Source of the DNA: a bacterium
GTDB lineage: Bacteria > Planctomycetota > JAFGQW01
NCBI GenBank assembly: GCA_030426805.1
Contig: JAUHXU010000005.1
Location: 434,001 to 498,000, forward strand
Reading direction: 5' to 3'
DNA length: 64,000 nucleotides
Positions 26,305 through 34,192 of the stretch are shown in pieces (positions within the stretch are counted from its first letter, which is position 1; the number at the start of each line of letters is the position of its first letter). A model generated the notes under the pieces. That model saw only the letters and a program-made list of their open reading frames with translations. It did no database searches and was not told where the DNA came from. A program made the translations under genes and the position numbers.

Positions 26305-27570
26305 ATGATTGACCCGACCGGCCGGCGCATCGCCGGCGCGATCGCGGCCGCACTGCTGACGGCGGGACTCGCCGGCGCGCAACCACACGGCACCGACCTG
26401 CTGTCGGTCGATGCGGGAGGCCGCATCTGGCAGACCGCACTCGACGGCACGACGACCAGCCTCGTCGATGCCGCGCTGCCCGCACACGGCCTGTGCCTGC
26501 ATCACGACAACCGAGCGCTGCTCTTCACCCAGTCGACCCTGTCGACGATCGCCCCGAGCGGCCTCTACCGCTACGACCCGACGACGCCCGGCGTGACGAC
26601 CGTGTTCTCGAGCACGCAATACGTGCCGTTCGACGTCGTGCAGAATGCCGACGGCGACTACGTGTTCACCGGCATGCACCGACAAGCCGCGACGTGGACA
26701 CCCGGCGTGTTCAAGTACACCGGCGGCGTCTTCTCGACGATCGCCACGACGGTGCAACTCGGCGTGACGCTCGACCGACTGAACGCGGGCGTTTCGATCA
26801 ACCTCGACACCGGCAACTACCTGGTGGTCGCAGGCGCCTACCCGAACATCGGCGCCCAGTGGGTGTGGGACATCAGCGACCAGGGCGCGATCACGACGCT
26901 CGGCTCGACCGGCAACTCGCGCTACTCGCACGTGCAAGATCGTCGCACCGGCGACGTCTACATCAGCGGCTACCAATCCGTCTACCAGCTCGCGCGCGGA
27001 ACCGCGGTGCACACGACGCCGGTCACGGGGCCGTCGAACTTCTACGCCCTGGCCGCCGACCGCGTCAGCGATCCGTCGAGCCTGCTCTACGCGCGCACGG
27101 CGAACAAGATCCTCCACATCGACGCGACGAACGACGTCGTCGTGTCGCTGACGACGTCGCTGTCGGGCTCGACCGCCTACGAAGCGACCTTCGATCGCAG
27201 CCGCACGATCGCGACGGTGAAGACCGGACCCGCGACGTGGGACATCCGACTCGACTTCCCGGGTGAGGCCGGTCGCCTCTACCATCTCGCGATGGGACTG
27301 AGCGGCACGCGCGCACCGACGACGATCGCCGACGGCCGTCGCATCCACCTCGTGTTCGACAAGCTCGCATTGCTCACGCTCGCTGGCGAGTTGACCGGCA
27401 TCCTCGACGGCAGCGCCGGCACGCTCGACGCGAACGGCCGTGCGACCGCACGACTGCGTCTCGGCTGGCTGCCGCAGGTCACGACGCCGTTCTTCCTGTG
27501 CGCCGCGACGTTCAAGCCCGGCGGCTTCGGAACGATCAGCGACCCGTTCGTCGCGAAGTTCGTCAAGTAA
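26305..27570 (+). CDS. Secreted propeller-like protein with C-terminal beta domain
   Basis: 421 residues with a signal peptide (AGLAGAQ) and a very good GGAGGGAGA ribosome site. Strand-rich repeats such as 'GTDLLSVDAGGRIWQTAL', 'VVQNADGDYVFTGMH' and 'INLDTGNYLVVAGAYP' suggest a beta-propeller. The C-terminal 105 residues start 'LDFPGEAGRLYHLAMGLSGTR' and resemble, at lower similarity, the terminal module of the proteins at 21602-22840 and 48813-50036 and of the neighbouring carboxypeptidase. No active site can be recognised. It is followed by a strong terminator. Confidence 0.8.
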   Translation: MIDPTGRRIAGAIAAALLTAGLAGAQPHGTDLLSVDAGGRIWQTALDGTTTSLVDAALPAHGLCLHHDNRALLFTQSTLSTIAPSGLYRYDPTTPGVTTVFSSTQYVPFDVVQNADGDYVFTGMHRQAATWTPGVFKYTGGVFSTIATTVQLGVTLDRLNAGVSINLDTGNYLVVAGAYPNIGAQWVWDISDQGAITTLGSTGNSRYSHVQDRRTGDVYISGYQSVYQLARGTAVHTTPVTGPSNFYALAADRVSDPSSLLYARTANKILHIDATNDVVVSLTTSLSGSTAYEATFDRSRTIATVKTGPATWDIRLDFPGEAGRLYHLAMGLSGTRAPTTIADGRRIHLVFDKLALLTLAGELTGILDGSAGTLDANGRATARLRLGWLPQVTTPFFLCAATFKPGGFGTISDPFVAKFVK

Positions 27571-27596
27571 CGCACACGCCGCACGCACGCCACAAT

Positions 27597-27639
27597 CGAC
27601 GGCGCTCGGGCCACCGCCCGGGCGCCGTCGCTCTGTTTT
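27597..27639 (+). terminator. Rho-independent terminator
   Basis: A 15-bp stem with one G-U, CGACGGCGCTCGGGC (27597-27611) with GCCCGGGCGCCGTCG (27616-27630), has a four-base loop and is followed by CTCTGTTTT. Confidence 0.82.
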
Positions 27640-27643
27640 CGAG

Positions 27644-27649
27644 TAGAAT
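27644..27649 (+). promoter_or_regulatory. Candidate -10 box (TAGAAT) for the carboxypeptidase gene
   Basis: TAGAAT in the context CGAGTAGAAT, 28 bases before the ATG at 27678 and just after a terminator. Confidence 0.4.
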
Positions 27650-27677
27650 CGCGATCGTCTTTCGAGGAGATGGTCCC

Positions 27678-29264
27678 ATGACGATTCGCGTACTCACCGC
27701 GCTGCTCGTCGCGTGTGGACTCGGGCACGCACAACTCGACGACTGCGGTGCGCCGCCGCCGCGCGCACTCGTCGCACCCGACCCGGCCTACCACACCGAC
27801 ATCGAGATCGCCGCCGAATTGCTCGCGATCGAACGCGCGTACCCGGCGATCGCGAAGCGCGTCGATCTGCCGGCGACCTACGGCACGTCGCGCACGCACG
27901 GCAACCGGACGATCCACGCGCTGAAGATCTCCGACAACGTCGCGCAAGCCGAGGACGAACCGGCGATCCTCGTCGTGTCGAACCACCACGCCAACGAATT
28001 GATCACGCCGGAGATCGCGCTCGACCTCGCGAAACGCCTGACGAGCGGTTACGGACAGAACGCGTCGATCACCGCGCGCGTCGACGGGTGGGCGATCTGG
28101 ATCGTCCCGACGATGAACCCCGACGGCCTCGCGCACGTGTGGGCGTCCGATCCGAGCTGGCGCAAGAACCGCCGGGACAACGGCAACGGCATCTACGGCG
28201 TCGACCTCAACCGCAACTACCCGGTGCACTACGGCCTGTGCGGCGCGAGCACGTCGTCGATGTCGTCGACCTATCAGGGGCCGGCCGCGCTCTCGGAGCC
28301 CGAGACGCAGACGATGGTCGCGTTCGCCGAGAACGAGCGCTTCGCGAAGGTGCTCGACTTCCACAGCCACGGCCGCGACGTCCGCAAGCCGTACGGCTGC
28401 AACCTGTGCCTGCCGCAACCGCTGTGCGCCTACTACGTGTCGGTGCAGCAGACGCTCGCGACGCTCGCGAACTACCAGCTGAACAACTCGTGCTGCGGGG
28501 GCGGGCACTTCGCGTTTCAAACGGCGAACAACGGCGCGCTCGCGTTCCTCGTCGAGACGGGCACGACGTTCCAGCCGCCATATGCGACCGCGCTCGCCGA
28601 AGTCGTCCGCGTGCGACCGATGATCGATCATCTGATCGATCTCCCGATTCCGCTCGCGGGTCGCGTGACGAACGCGCTGACGAACGAGCCGATCGAAGCG
28701 ACGATCGACGTCGGCGGGATCGCGTATCAGTACGGCGAGAAGCGGCGGAGTGAACCGACGTTCGGGCGCTACCACTACTTCCTGCCGCCGGGCCAATACG
28801 CAGTCACGTTTCGCGCGGTCGGCTACATGCCGGCCACGCGCTCGGTCACGGTGACGAGCAACGGCTGGGTGCTCGACGTCGCGATGCAGCCGAGTGCGTC
28901 GCTGACCCGCGTCGGCGTACCCCGGATCGGTGCGTCGTTCGCGCTCGACGTCGCGTCGCCGGGGGACGCCGGGCAGCTCTACTGGATCGGCGCCGCGTTC
29001 TCGACCACGCCACCCCAGTCTCTGCTCGGCCGCGTGCTCCCGCTGGCCTACGACGCGCTGTTCGTCACGGCGCTGTCGACCCCGTCGGTGTTCCAGGGCA
29101 TGGTCGGGCTGCTCGACGGCGCGGCGACCGGACGCGCGACGGTGAACGTGCCGGCGATCCCGCAGCTCGTCGGCGCGGCGGTCTGGTTCGCGGTCGCGAC
29201 CGCCGACGCCACCCCCGCGGTCCGCTCCGTCTCCGCGCCGTTACGGGTGCCGTTGCAGTCGTAG
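27678..29264 (+). CDS. Secreted zinc carboxypeptidase, M14 family
   Basis: 528 residues with a signal peptide (GLGHAQ) and GAGGAG before the ATG. The zinc-binding 'HHANELITPE' (HxxE near 104-107), the 'GVDLNRNYP' substrate-binding Asn/Arg, the third zinc ligand in 'DFHSHG' near 228 and the catalytic Glu in 'FLVETGTTF' near 292 are all present. A carboxypeptidase-regulatory-like beta domain ('GRVTNALTNEPIEATIDVGG') follows at about 330-405. Then comes a terminal module of about 110 residues that also looks like the end of the secreted proteins nearby. It should trim peptides outside the cytoplasm. Confidence 0.93.
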   Translation: MTIRVLTALLVACGLGHAQLDDCGAPPPRALVAPDPAYHTDIEIAAELLAIERAYPAIAKRVDLPATYGTSRTHGNRTIHALKISDNVAQAEDEPAILVVSNHHANELITPEIALDLAKRLTSGYGQNASITARVDGWAIWIVPTMNPDGLAHVWASDPSWRKNRRDNGNGIYGVDLNRNYPVHYGLCGASTSSMSSTYQGPAALSEPETQTMVAFAENERFAKVLDFHSHGRDVRKPYGCNLCLPQPLCAYYVSVQQTLATLANYQLNNSCCGGGHFAFQTANNGALAFLVETGTTFQPPYATALAEVVRVRPMIDHLIDLPIPLAGRVTNALTNEPIEATIDVGGIAYQYGEKRRSEPTFGRYHYFLPPGQYAVTFRAVGYMPATRSVTVTSNGWVLDVAMQPSASLTRVGVPRIGASFALDVASPGDAGQLYWIGAAFSTTPPQSLLGRVLPLAYDALFVTALSTPSVFQGMVGLLDGAATGRATVNVPAIPQLVGAAVWFAVATADATPAVRSVSAPLRVPLQS

Positions 29265-29320
29265 CGCGGCCGCTCAAGTCGCCGGTGCCCGGGGGCCGAC
29301 GAGCCTACGGGAGGTCCCTC

Positions 29321-29662
29321 ATGATCCGCATCGCGATGATCGTCTGCGCGCTCGCCCTCGCGAGCTGCGCCTCGTCGGGCACGACCGAAGGCAACGGCGC
29401 TCGGCTGCAGTCGAGCAACACCGCGCGCGAGTGGATGCTCGCGTCCAGCGACGCCCGACGCGACTACATCGAGCGCTGGCTCGGCGCCCGCTCGCGCGGT
29501 TCGAGCCCCGACCCGCGGCAGGTCGAGCAGATCGAGGCCCACACGGTGAACCGGATCGCGAATCGCTACCGCGACTGGGCCCGCGCCGGGAAGTTCCGCG
29601 GCGAGACCGATCCGATGCGCGATCGGATCGACTCGATTTTCGCCGAGCTGCTCGGCGGCTGA
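29321..29662 (+). CDS. Small lipoprotein, unknown function
   Basis: 113 residues from the ATG at 29321, after GGGAGG. The signal ends in the lipobox 'LASC', so the mature protein should be lipid-modified. The rest is helical and charged ('TAREWMLASSDARRDYIERWLGAR ... RIANRYRDWARAGKFRG'), without a known motif. It is upstream of a transcriptional regulator gene with 110 bases between them. Confidence 0.75.
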   Translation: MIRIAMIVCALALASCASSGTTEGNGARLQSSNTAREWMLASSDARRDYIERWLGARSRGSSPDPRQVEQIEAHTVNRIANRYRDWARAGKFRGETDPMRDRIDSIFAELLGG

Positions 29663-29772
29663 TCCGCACAACCGCCTGTTCACCAGGATGTTGGCCCGCT
29701 TCGGCCCAGCGACCTGCGCGTGGACCCCAGAATCTCGTTGCACAGGACCACGGGATTTCGTGTAGTGCCCGG

Positions 29773-31122
29773 ATGGCACACGACTACACCGGGATCCAAG
29801 AGCTGCTCCTCGAACTCGCCGACGATCGGCCACCGAACGCGGTGCTCGAACTGGTCGTCGAACGACTCGGGGCCGAGCCCTACATCGGGCTGGCCGGCGC
29901 GTGGCTCCGCGGCGACGGCGCCCTCCGGCTCGCCGCGCATGCCGGTCGGGCCGCGGCCCTGGCCGACGCACTGCGGCAGGTCCCGCTCGGCGAGCACCCG
30001 CCCGAACACCCCCTCGGAAGGGCGGGGACCGGCCAATCGGTGAATGCCGAGCCGGGGACGCTGATCCCACCGGATCGGGCGCAGGCCGAGGGGCTGGTCG
30101 GCTTCGGCGCGGAGCCCCTCGTTCGCGGCGGAGACACGCTCGGCGTGCTGGGTGTCTTCACGCGCGCCGCGCTCGGCGACGCCCTGCCCGCCCTACTCCG
30201 CCTCGTGGCCGACCACACGGCCGCCGCGCTCGCGAACGCCCGCACCCGCGCGGACATCGACCGCCACCTCGATCGGCTTCGGCGGGAGCGCCATCACCTG
30301 CGAGGCTTCGCCGGCATCGTCGGGACGAGCGCGGCCACACGAAGCCTGCGCCGCCGGATCGACCTCGCCGCCGCGACCGACGCCCCGGTGCTGATCGTCG
30401 GGGAGCCGGGAACGGGCAAGGCCCTCGCCGCACACGAGATCCACCGCAACAGTGCCCGACGTGATGCGCCGCTGATCGCGATCGACGGGCGCGCGCTCTC
30501 GGGCGACGAACTCACGCCCCTGACGACGAGCGACACCCTCGTCATCGAGCGCGTCGACAGCGCGCCGTCGCACGCACAACTCGCGCTCGAGCGCTCGCTC
30601 GAGACGATCGATGCCCGCGTGATCGCGACCGCACGCAGCGACCGGTTCCGCGAGTCGCTCGTCTACGCGCTCGGCACGTTCACGATCGCGATCCCTCCAC
30701 TGCGCGAACGGGTCGAAGACATCGCTGCACTCGCGACGCACTTCGCCGAGGGGATCGCGACGCGCCACGGCGTTCCGTGCCCGCGCTTCCCGCGTGCCGA
30801 CATCGCGGCGCTCGCACACCACCCGTGGCCGCAGAACGCGCACGCGTTGCGCAACGCCGTCGAACGGGCGGTCCTCGCGACCGCGACGGGCATGCCGCCG
30901 CGCCTCACGGTCCCGCGCGACCTCGTCGACGACGACATCCTCGCCGACACCGAGATCCGACGGCTCGAACGCGACAACATCGCGCGCGCGCTGATGCGCG
31001 CCGACGGAAAGCTCTACGGCAGCGGCGGCGCCGCGGAGATGCTCGGCGTCAAACCGACGACACTCGCCCACCGCATCGAGGCGATGGGCATCCGACGGCC
31101 GCGTCGACGATCAGTGCGATGA
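29773..31122 (+). CDS. GAF-AAA+-Fis regulator lacking the sigma54-contact loop
   Basis: 449 residues from the ATG at 29773. Residues 1-165 look like a GAF sensor domain. 'IVGTSAATRSLRRRIDLAA' and a Walker A, 'GEPGTGKALAAHEIH', near 211-225 open the AAA+ domain. The usual 'ELFGHEKGAFTGA' L1 loop and the segment around it are missing, and the Walker B is degenerate ('DTLVIERVD'). The arginine-finger side ('IPPLRERVEDIAALATHF') is retained. A C-terminal Fis-type helix-turn-helix ends 'AEMLGVKPTTLAHRIEAMGI'. It is derived from NtrC-like enhancer-binding proteins but probably cannot drive sigma54 and may act as an ordinary DNA-binding regulator. Confidence 0.85.
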   Translation: MAHDYTGIQELLLELADDRPPNAVLELVVERLGAEPYIGLAGAWLRGDGALRLAAHAGRAAALADALRQVPLGEHPPEHPLGRAGTGQSVNAEPGTLIPPDRAQAEGLVGFGAEPLVRGGDTLGVLGVFTRAALGDALPALLRLVADHTAAALANARTRADIDRHLDRLRRERHHLRGFAGIVGTSAATRSLRRRIDLAAATDAPVLIVGEPGTGKALAAHEIHRNSARRDAPLIAIDGRALSGDELTPLTTSDTLVIERVDSAPSHAQLALERSLETIDARVIATARSDRFRESLVYALGTFTIAIPPLRERVEDIAALATHFAEGIATRHGVPCPRFPRADIAALAHHPWPQNAHALRNAVERAVLATATGMPPRLTVPRDLVDDDILADTEIRRLERDNIARALMRADGKLYGSGGAAEMLGVKPTTLAHRIEAMGIRRPRRRSVR

Positions 31123-32745
31123 CGGCGCCTTGTCCTTGAGCCGCAAGATGTCGGCCTGCTCGGCGAGCACGCGGCGCAGCCATTCCTTCGAGTAGCCGAC
31201 GCCCTTCGGTTCGCTGCCGTCGCGCGGGTTCACGTAGCCGTCGTTGTGCTTCGTGATGATGTCGCCGGCGAGCTTCCGCCACTTGCGGAACAGTCCCTCG
31301 GCGGTCGACACCGAGTGGTTCGTCAGATACTCGGCGACGTAGGCGGGCTCGTCTTCGAACAGGCGCTTCGCGGTCGTGTCGGTGAGCCCGAGCAGCTTCA
31401 TCTGCTTCTGTTCATGCGCCCGCTGCGCCTTCTGCACGTCCGGCAGGATGCGCGACCAGCGGTCGTACGTGAGGTTCGAGACGAGGTTGAAGATCCACCA
31501 CGCGGAGTCCCACGAGAATCGGTTGTGGTCTCCGACCGTGTACGGCTTCGGCAACTCGGTGATCCCGCAGTAGAGCGGGGTGAACGCCGACGTGTAGCAG
31601 TCGTCCGGGGTGAACCAGTAGACGCCGCCGATCGGATCCGGCAGCCAGTTCCGGCTCTGCGCGACCATCACGAAGCCCGCTTGCTGCGTGCTGATCGAGC
31701 GCTCCCACAGGTATTTCTTGCCGTCGTATTCCCATCGGAGACCACGGAAACGGTAGGGGCTGCCGAACGGTCCGGCCGCGACGCCCTTGGTCTGGTCGTA
31801 GGGCGTGCCTTCGTAGTGGTCGCGCATCAACGCCATCACGTCGCCGGTCGAGAGCTTCTCGTCGGGCTTGATGAACAGTGGGTAGTCCTCGGCGCCGGGC
31901 ACGTTGCGGAAGTAGTCGTCGGAGAAGTTCCGACTCGGCGCGACTCGTCGGTAGACGCTCCACACGCGACCCGCACACGCGCGACGACCGATCTCGTCGA
32001 TGTTGGAGTGATACGCGTCGCGCCAGCTGAACGGCTTGCCCTTGGCCGGGTCGTAGTAGCCGCGCTTCGTCGCGAACGCGATCACGTCCTTCGCGTAGAG
32101 CCAGTTCTCCGGGTCGTCGAGCGGGAAGGTCGTGATGCGACTCAGGTTCGCGTGCGCGGTGACGTAGCCGTCCGGCACACGCGCCGCGACCCACACGGCG
32201 CCCTTCTCCTCACGCCCCTTGCCGATCAGCTCCATCATCCACGCTTCGTTCTTGTCGGCGATCGAGAACGTCTCGCCTTCGGAGCCGTAGCCGTACTCCT
32301 GGCACAGCGCGTCCATGATCGCGATCGCCTCGCGCGCGGTCTTCGCCCGCTGAAGCGTCAGGAGCATCAACGCGTCGTAGTCGAGCAGCCCCTTCGGATC
32401 GTGGAGTTCCTCGAGGCCCCCCGTCGTCGTCTCGGCGATCGAGACCTGGTGATCGTTGATCAGCCCGACGACGCCGTGGGTCTTCGACACCTGTGCGACC
32501 GTCCCGCGCACCGTGTCGTCCTCCCAGCCCCACACCTTGGCCCGCGCACCGGCTGCGTGCGTGGCAGCCGCGACGTGCAGCAATCGCGGCATGAACGGGG
32601 CGTCCGCCGAGTAGGTCACGTAGACGCTTCCGTCCTTCGACGCGCCCCGACTGACGATGACGTTCGTGCACGCGAGCACGGTCTCGAGCGGGGTCGCGAG
32701 CAACGCGAGCGCGATGACGACGAACGGAAGGATCGGACGTTTCAC
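31111..32745 (-). CDS. Secreted C69-family dipeptidase
   Basis: 544 residues. The signal peptide ends 'ETVLA' directly before 'CTNVIVSRGASKDGSV'; this Cys (residue 26) is the nucleophile that C69 enzymes expose at the mature N-terminus. 'DTVRGTVAQVSKTHGVVGLINDHQVSIAETT' and 'FSIADKNEAWMMELIGKG' are further family signatures. It cleaves dipeptides or acts as an amidohydrolase outside the cytoplasm. The start is a GTG with GGAGG upstream. Its stop overlaps the regulator gene tail-to-tail by 12 bp. Confidence 0.93.
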   Translation of the reverse strand: MKRPILPFVVIALALLATPLETVLACTNVIVSRGASKDGSVYVTYSADAPFMPRLLHVAAATHAAGARAKVWGWEDDTVRGTVAQVSKTHGVVGLINDHQVSIAETTTGGLEELHDPKGLLDYDALMLLTLQRAKTAREAIAIMDALCQEYGYGSEGETFSIADKNEAWMMELIGKGREEKGAVWVAARVPDGYVTAHANLSRITTFPLDDPENWLYAKDVIAFATKRGYYDPAKGKPFSWRDAYHSNIDEIGRRACAGRVWSVYRRVAPSRNFSDDYFRNVPGAEDYPLFIKPDEKLSTGDVMALMRDHYEGTPYDQTKGVAAGPFGSPYRFRGLRWEYDGKKYLWERSISTQQAGFVMVAQSRNWLPDPIGGVYWFTPDDCYTSAFTPLYCGITELPKPYTVGDHNRFSWDSAWWIFNLVSNLTYDRWSRILPDVQKAQRAHEQKQMKLLGLTDTTAKRLFEDEPAYVAEYLTNHSVSTAEGLFRKWRKLAGDIITKHNDGYVNPRDGSEPKGVGYSKEWLRRVLAEQADILRLKDKAPSSH

Positions 32746-32776
32746 GATGGAGCGCCTCCGAGGATTGAAGCGGGGT

Positions 32777-32802
32777 GACGGCGATCCGCACCGATCGCCG
32801 TC
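32777..32802 (-). terminator. Perfect 10-bp hairpin after the transporter gene
   Basis: GACGGCGATC (32777-32786) and GATCGCCGTC (32793-32802) flank a six-base loop. It lies between the leftward transporter gene and the dipeptidase start, so it probably ends the recQ-transporter transcript. No T tract is present. Confidence 0.5.
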
Positions 32803-32835
32803 GGGGACGATACCACGAAACCGGGCCGCAGGGCA

Positions 32836-34182
32836 TCAATCACGACGCGCGCGGAGGCGAAGCAGTCGCTGGACCTGCTCCTGCTTGGCTCGGGTGAACC
32901 GATATCGCAGCAGCACGAGCCCGGCGACGAGAAAGAAGACACCGACACCCGGACCGAAGAGCCAGACGAGCGTCCGCTCGACCATCGGCGTTTGCACGAC
33001 ACCCGGCTCGAAACCGGCCCATTCGAGCACCACGCCCGTGCCGGCGACCGCGGCCGCCCGCGCGACCTTCGACAGGAACCGCCACAGCCCGAAGTAGATG
33101 CCCGCCCGGTGCGCACCGGTTCGCACGCGATCGTGATCGACGACGTCGGTCAGCAACGAGTAGATCAGCGCGATGCAACCGACGAAGCTGCCGATCCCGA
33201 TCCCGCCGACGACGAGCGGGACGACGAACGCGCCGCGCGGCAGCGCCAGGTAGAGCACCGTCGTCGAAGCACCGAGCACGATCGCACCGGTCACGAGCGG
33301 GCCGAGCTTTCCGAAGCGACGCGCGATTCGAACCCACGCGACGATCGACAGCGTGAACGCCGCCATGAAGACGACGAGGATCGCCTGCACTTGTGACGTG
33401 TCGAGCCCGAGTCGGTATTCGTAGTAGTAGAGCGCGACCGCCGCGTTGACGCCGATGCCGATCGTCGCCACGACGTAGGCGATGCCGAGCGGACGAAAGC
33501 TCGGGTTCGCAAACGGCGACAGCAAGTCGCGCAGCGGACGGTCCCGGGATGCCGGGACCTCGATCCGGCGGGCATTCCGGGTCGCAAACCACGTGATCGC
33601 CCCGCCCGCGACGACGACCGCCGCGATCACGCGCCCCGCGACGGCCATCGCACCGACACCGCCGACGAGTCCTGGGAGCGCCGCCGCGATCAATGCGCCG
33701 CAATTCGCACAGCCCATGCGCCACGCGAACAGCACGGAGCGCTCGTGCGGATCGCCGGTCAGTTCGCTCGCCATCGCGAGATAGGGCACCGCGATCACCG
33801 TGAGCCCGAGGTTCAGGAAGCAGTAGCTCCCGAGCAACCACGCGAACTTGGCGCCTTGCGCCGCGACGGGGGGCGGGTCGAACAACGACACGACGCCGGT
33901 CGCGAGGAGGACCGCGCCGAGCAGCACGAACACGTGCCGCCCGCCCGGTGCGTCGCGTCGCCGGTCGGAGACCGCACCCATCAGCGGATCGGTGATCGCG
34001 TCGAACACGAGCGCGATCGCGGCGGCCAGTCCGGCGAGGCCCGGCCGCAGCCCGACGACGTCGGTGTAGTAGATCAGCAGGTAGAGCCGGAGCGCCGTCT
34101 CGACCGCGTTGAGCCCGACCTCGGCGGCGCCGTAGCCGACCTGCAGGCCGACGCCGAGCCGCGACTGCGACGGCGCACGCAT
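32836..34182 (-). CDS. MFS sugar transporter, GPH cation symporter type
   Basis: 448 residues with about 12 hydrophobic segments. 'GLNAVETALRLYLLIYYTDVVGLRPGLAGLAAAIALVFDAITDPLMGAVSDR' is the N-terminal signature of glycoside-pentoside-hexuronide:cation symporters, including the 'DAITDPLMG' motif. 'HERSVLFAWRM' and 'DVVDHDRVRTGAHRAGIYFGLWRFLSKVA' are also characteristic. It should import a sugar or glycoside with a cation. It lies ten bases after recQ and is probably cotranscribed with it, though the functional link is unclear. Confidence 0.92.
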   Translation of the reverse strand: MRAPSQSRLGVGLQVGYGAAEVGLNAVETALRLYLLIYYTDVVGLRPGLAGLAAAIALVFDAITDPLMGAVSDRRRDAPGGRHVFVLLGAVLLATGVVSLFDPPPVAAQGAKFAWLLGSYCFLNLGLTVIAVPYLAMASELTGDPHERSVLFAWRMGCANCGALIAAALPGLVGGVGAMAVAGRVIAAVVVAGGAITWFATRNARRIEVPASRDRPLRDLLSPFANPSFRPLGIAYVVATIGIGVNAAVALYYYEYRLGLDTSQVQAILVVFMAAFTLSIVAWVRIARRFGKLGPLVTGAIVLGASTTVLYLALPRGAFVVPLVVGGIGIGSFVGCIALIYSLLTDVVDHDRVRTGAHRAGIYFGLWRFLSKVARAAAVAGTGVVLEWAGFEPGVVQTPMVERTLVWLFGPGVGVFFLVAGLVLLRYRFTRAKQEQVQRLLRLRARRD

Positions 34183-34192
34183 CGTCCCGGCG

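Noticed and set aside
23585..26308. 907-codon plus-strand frame opposite the EF-G gene
   Set aside because: Its translation is Arg/Asp/Leu/His-rich low-complexity sequence, the usual mirror of a GC-rich gene, and the minus strand encodes a perfect EF-G.
33324..33335. CGATTCGAACCC, the complement of a tRNA T-loop
   Set aside because: It lies inside the transporter coding sequence, and no acceptor or anticodon stems surround it.
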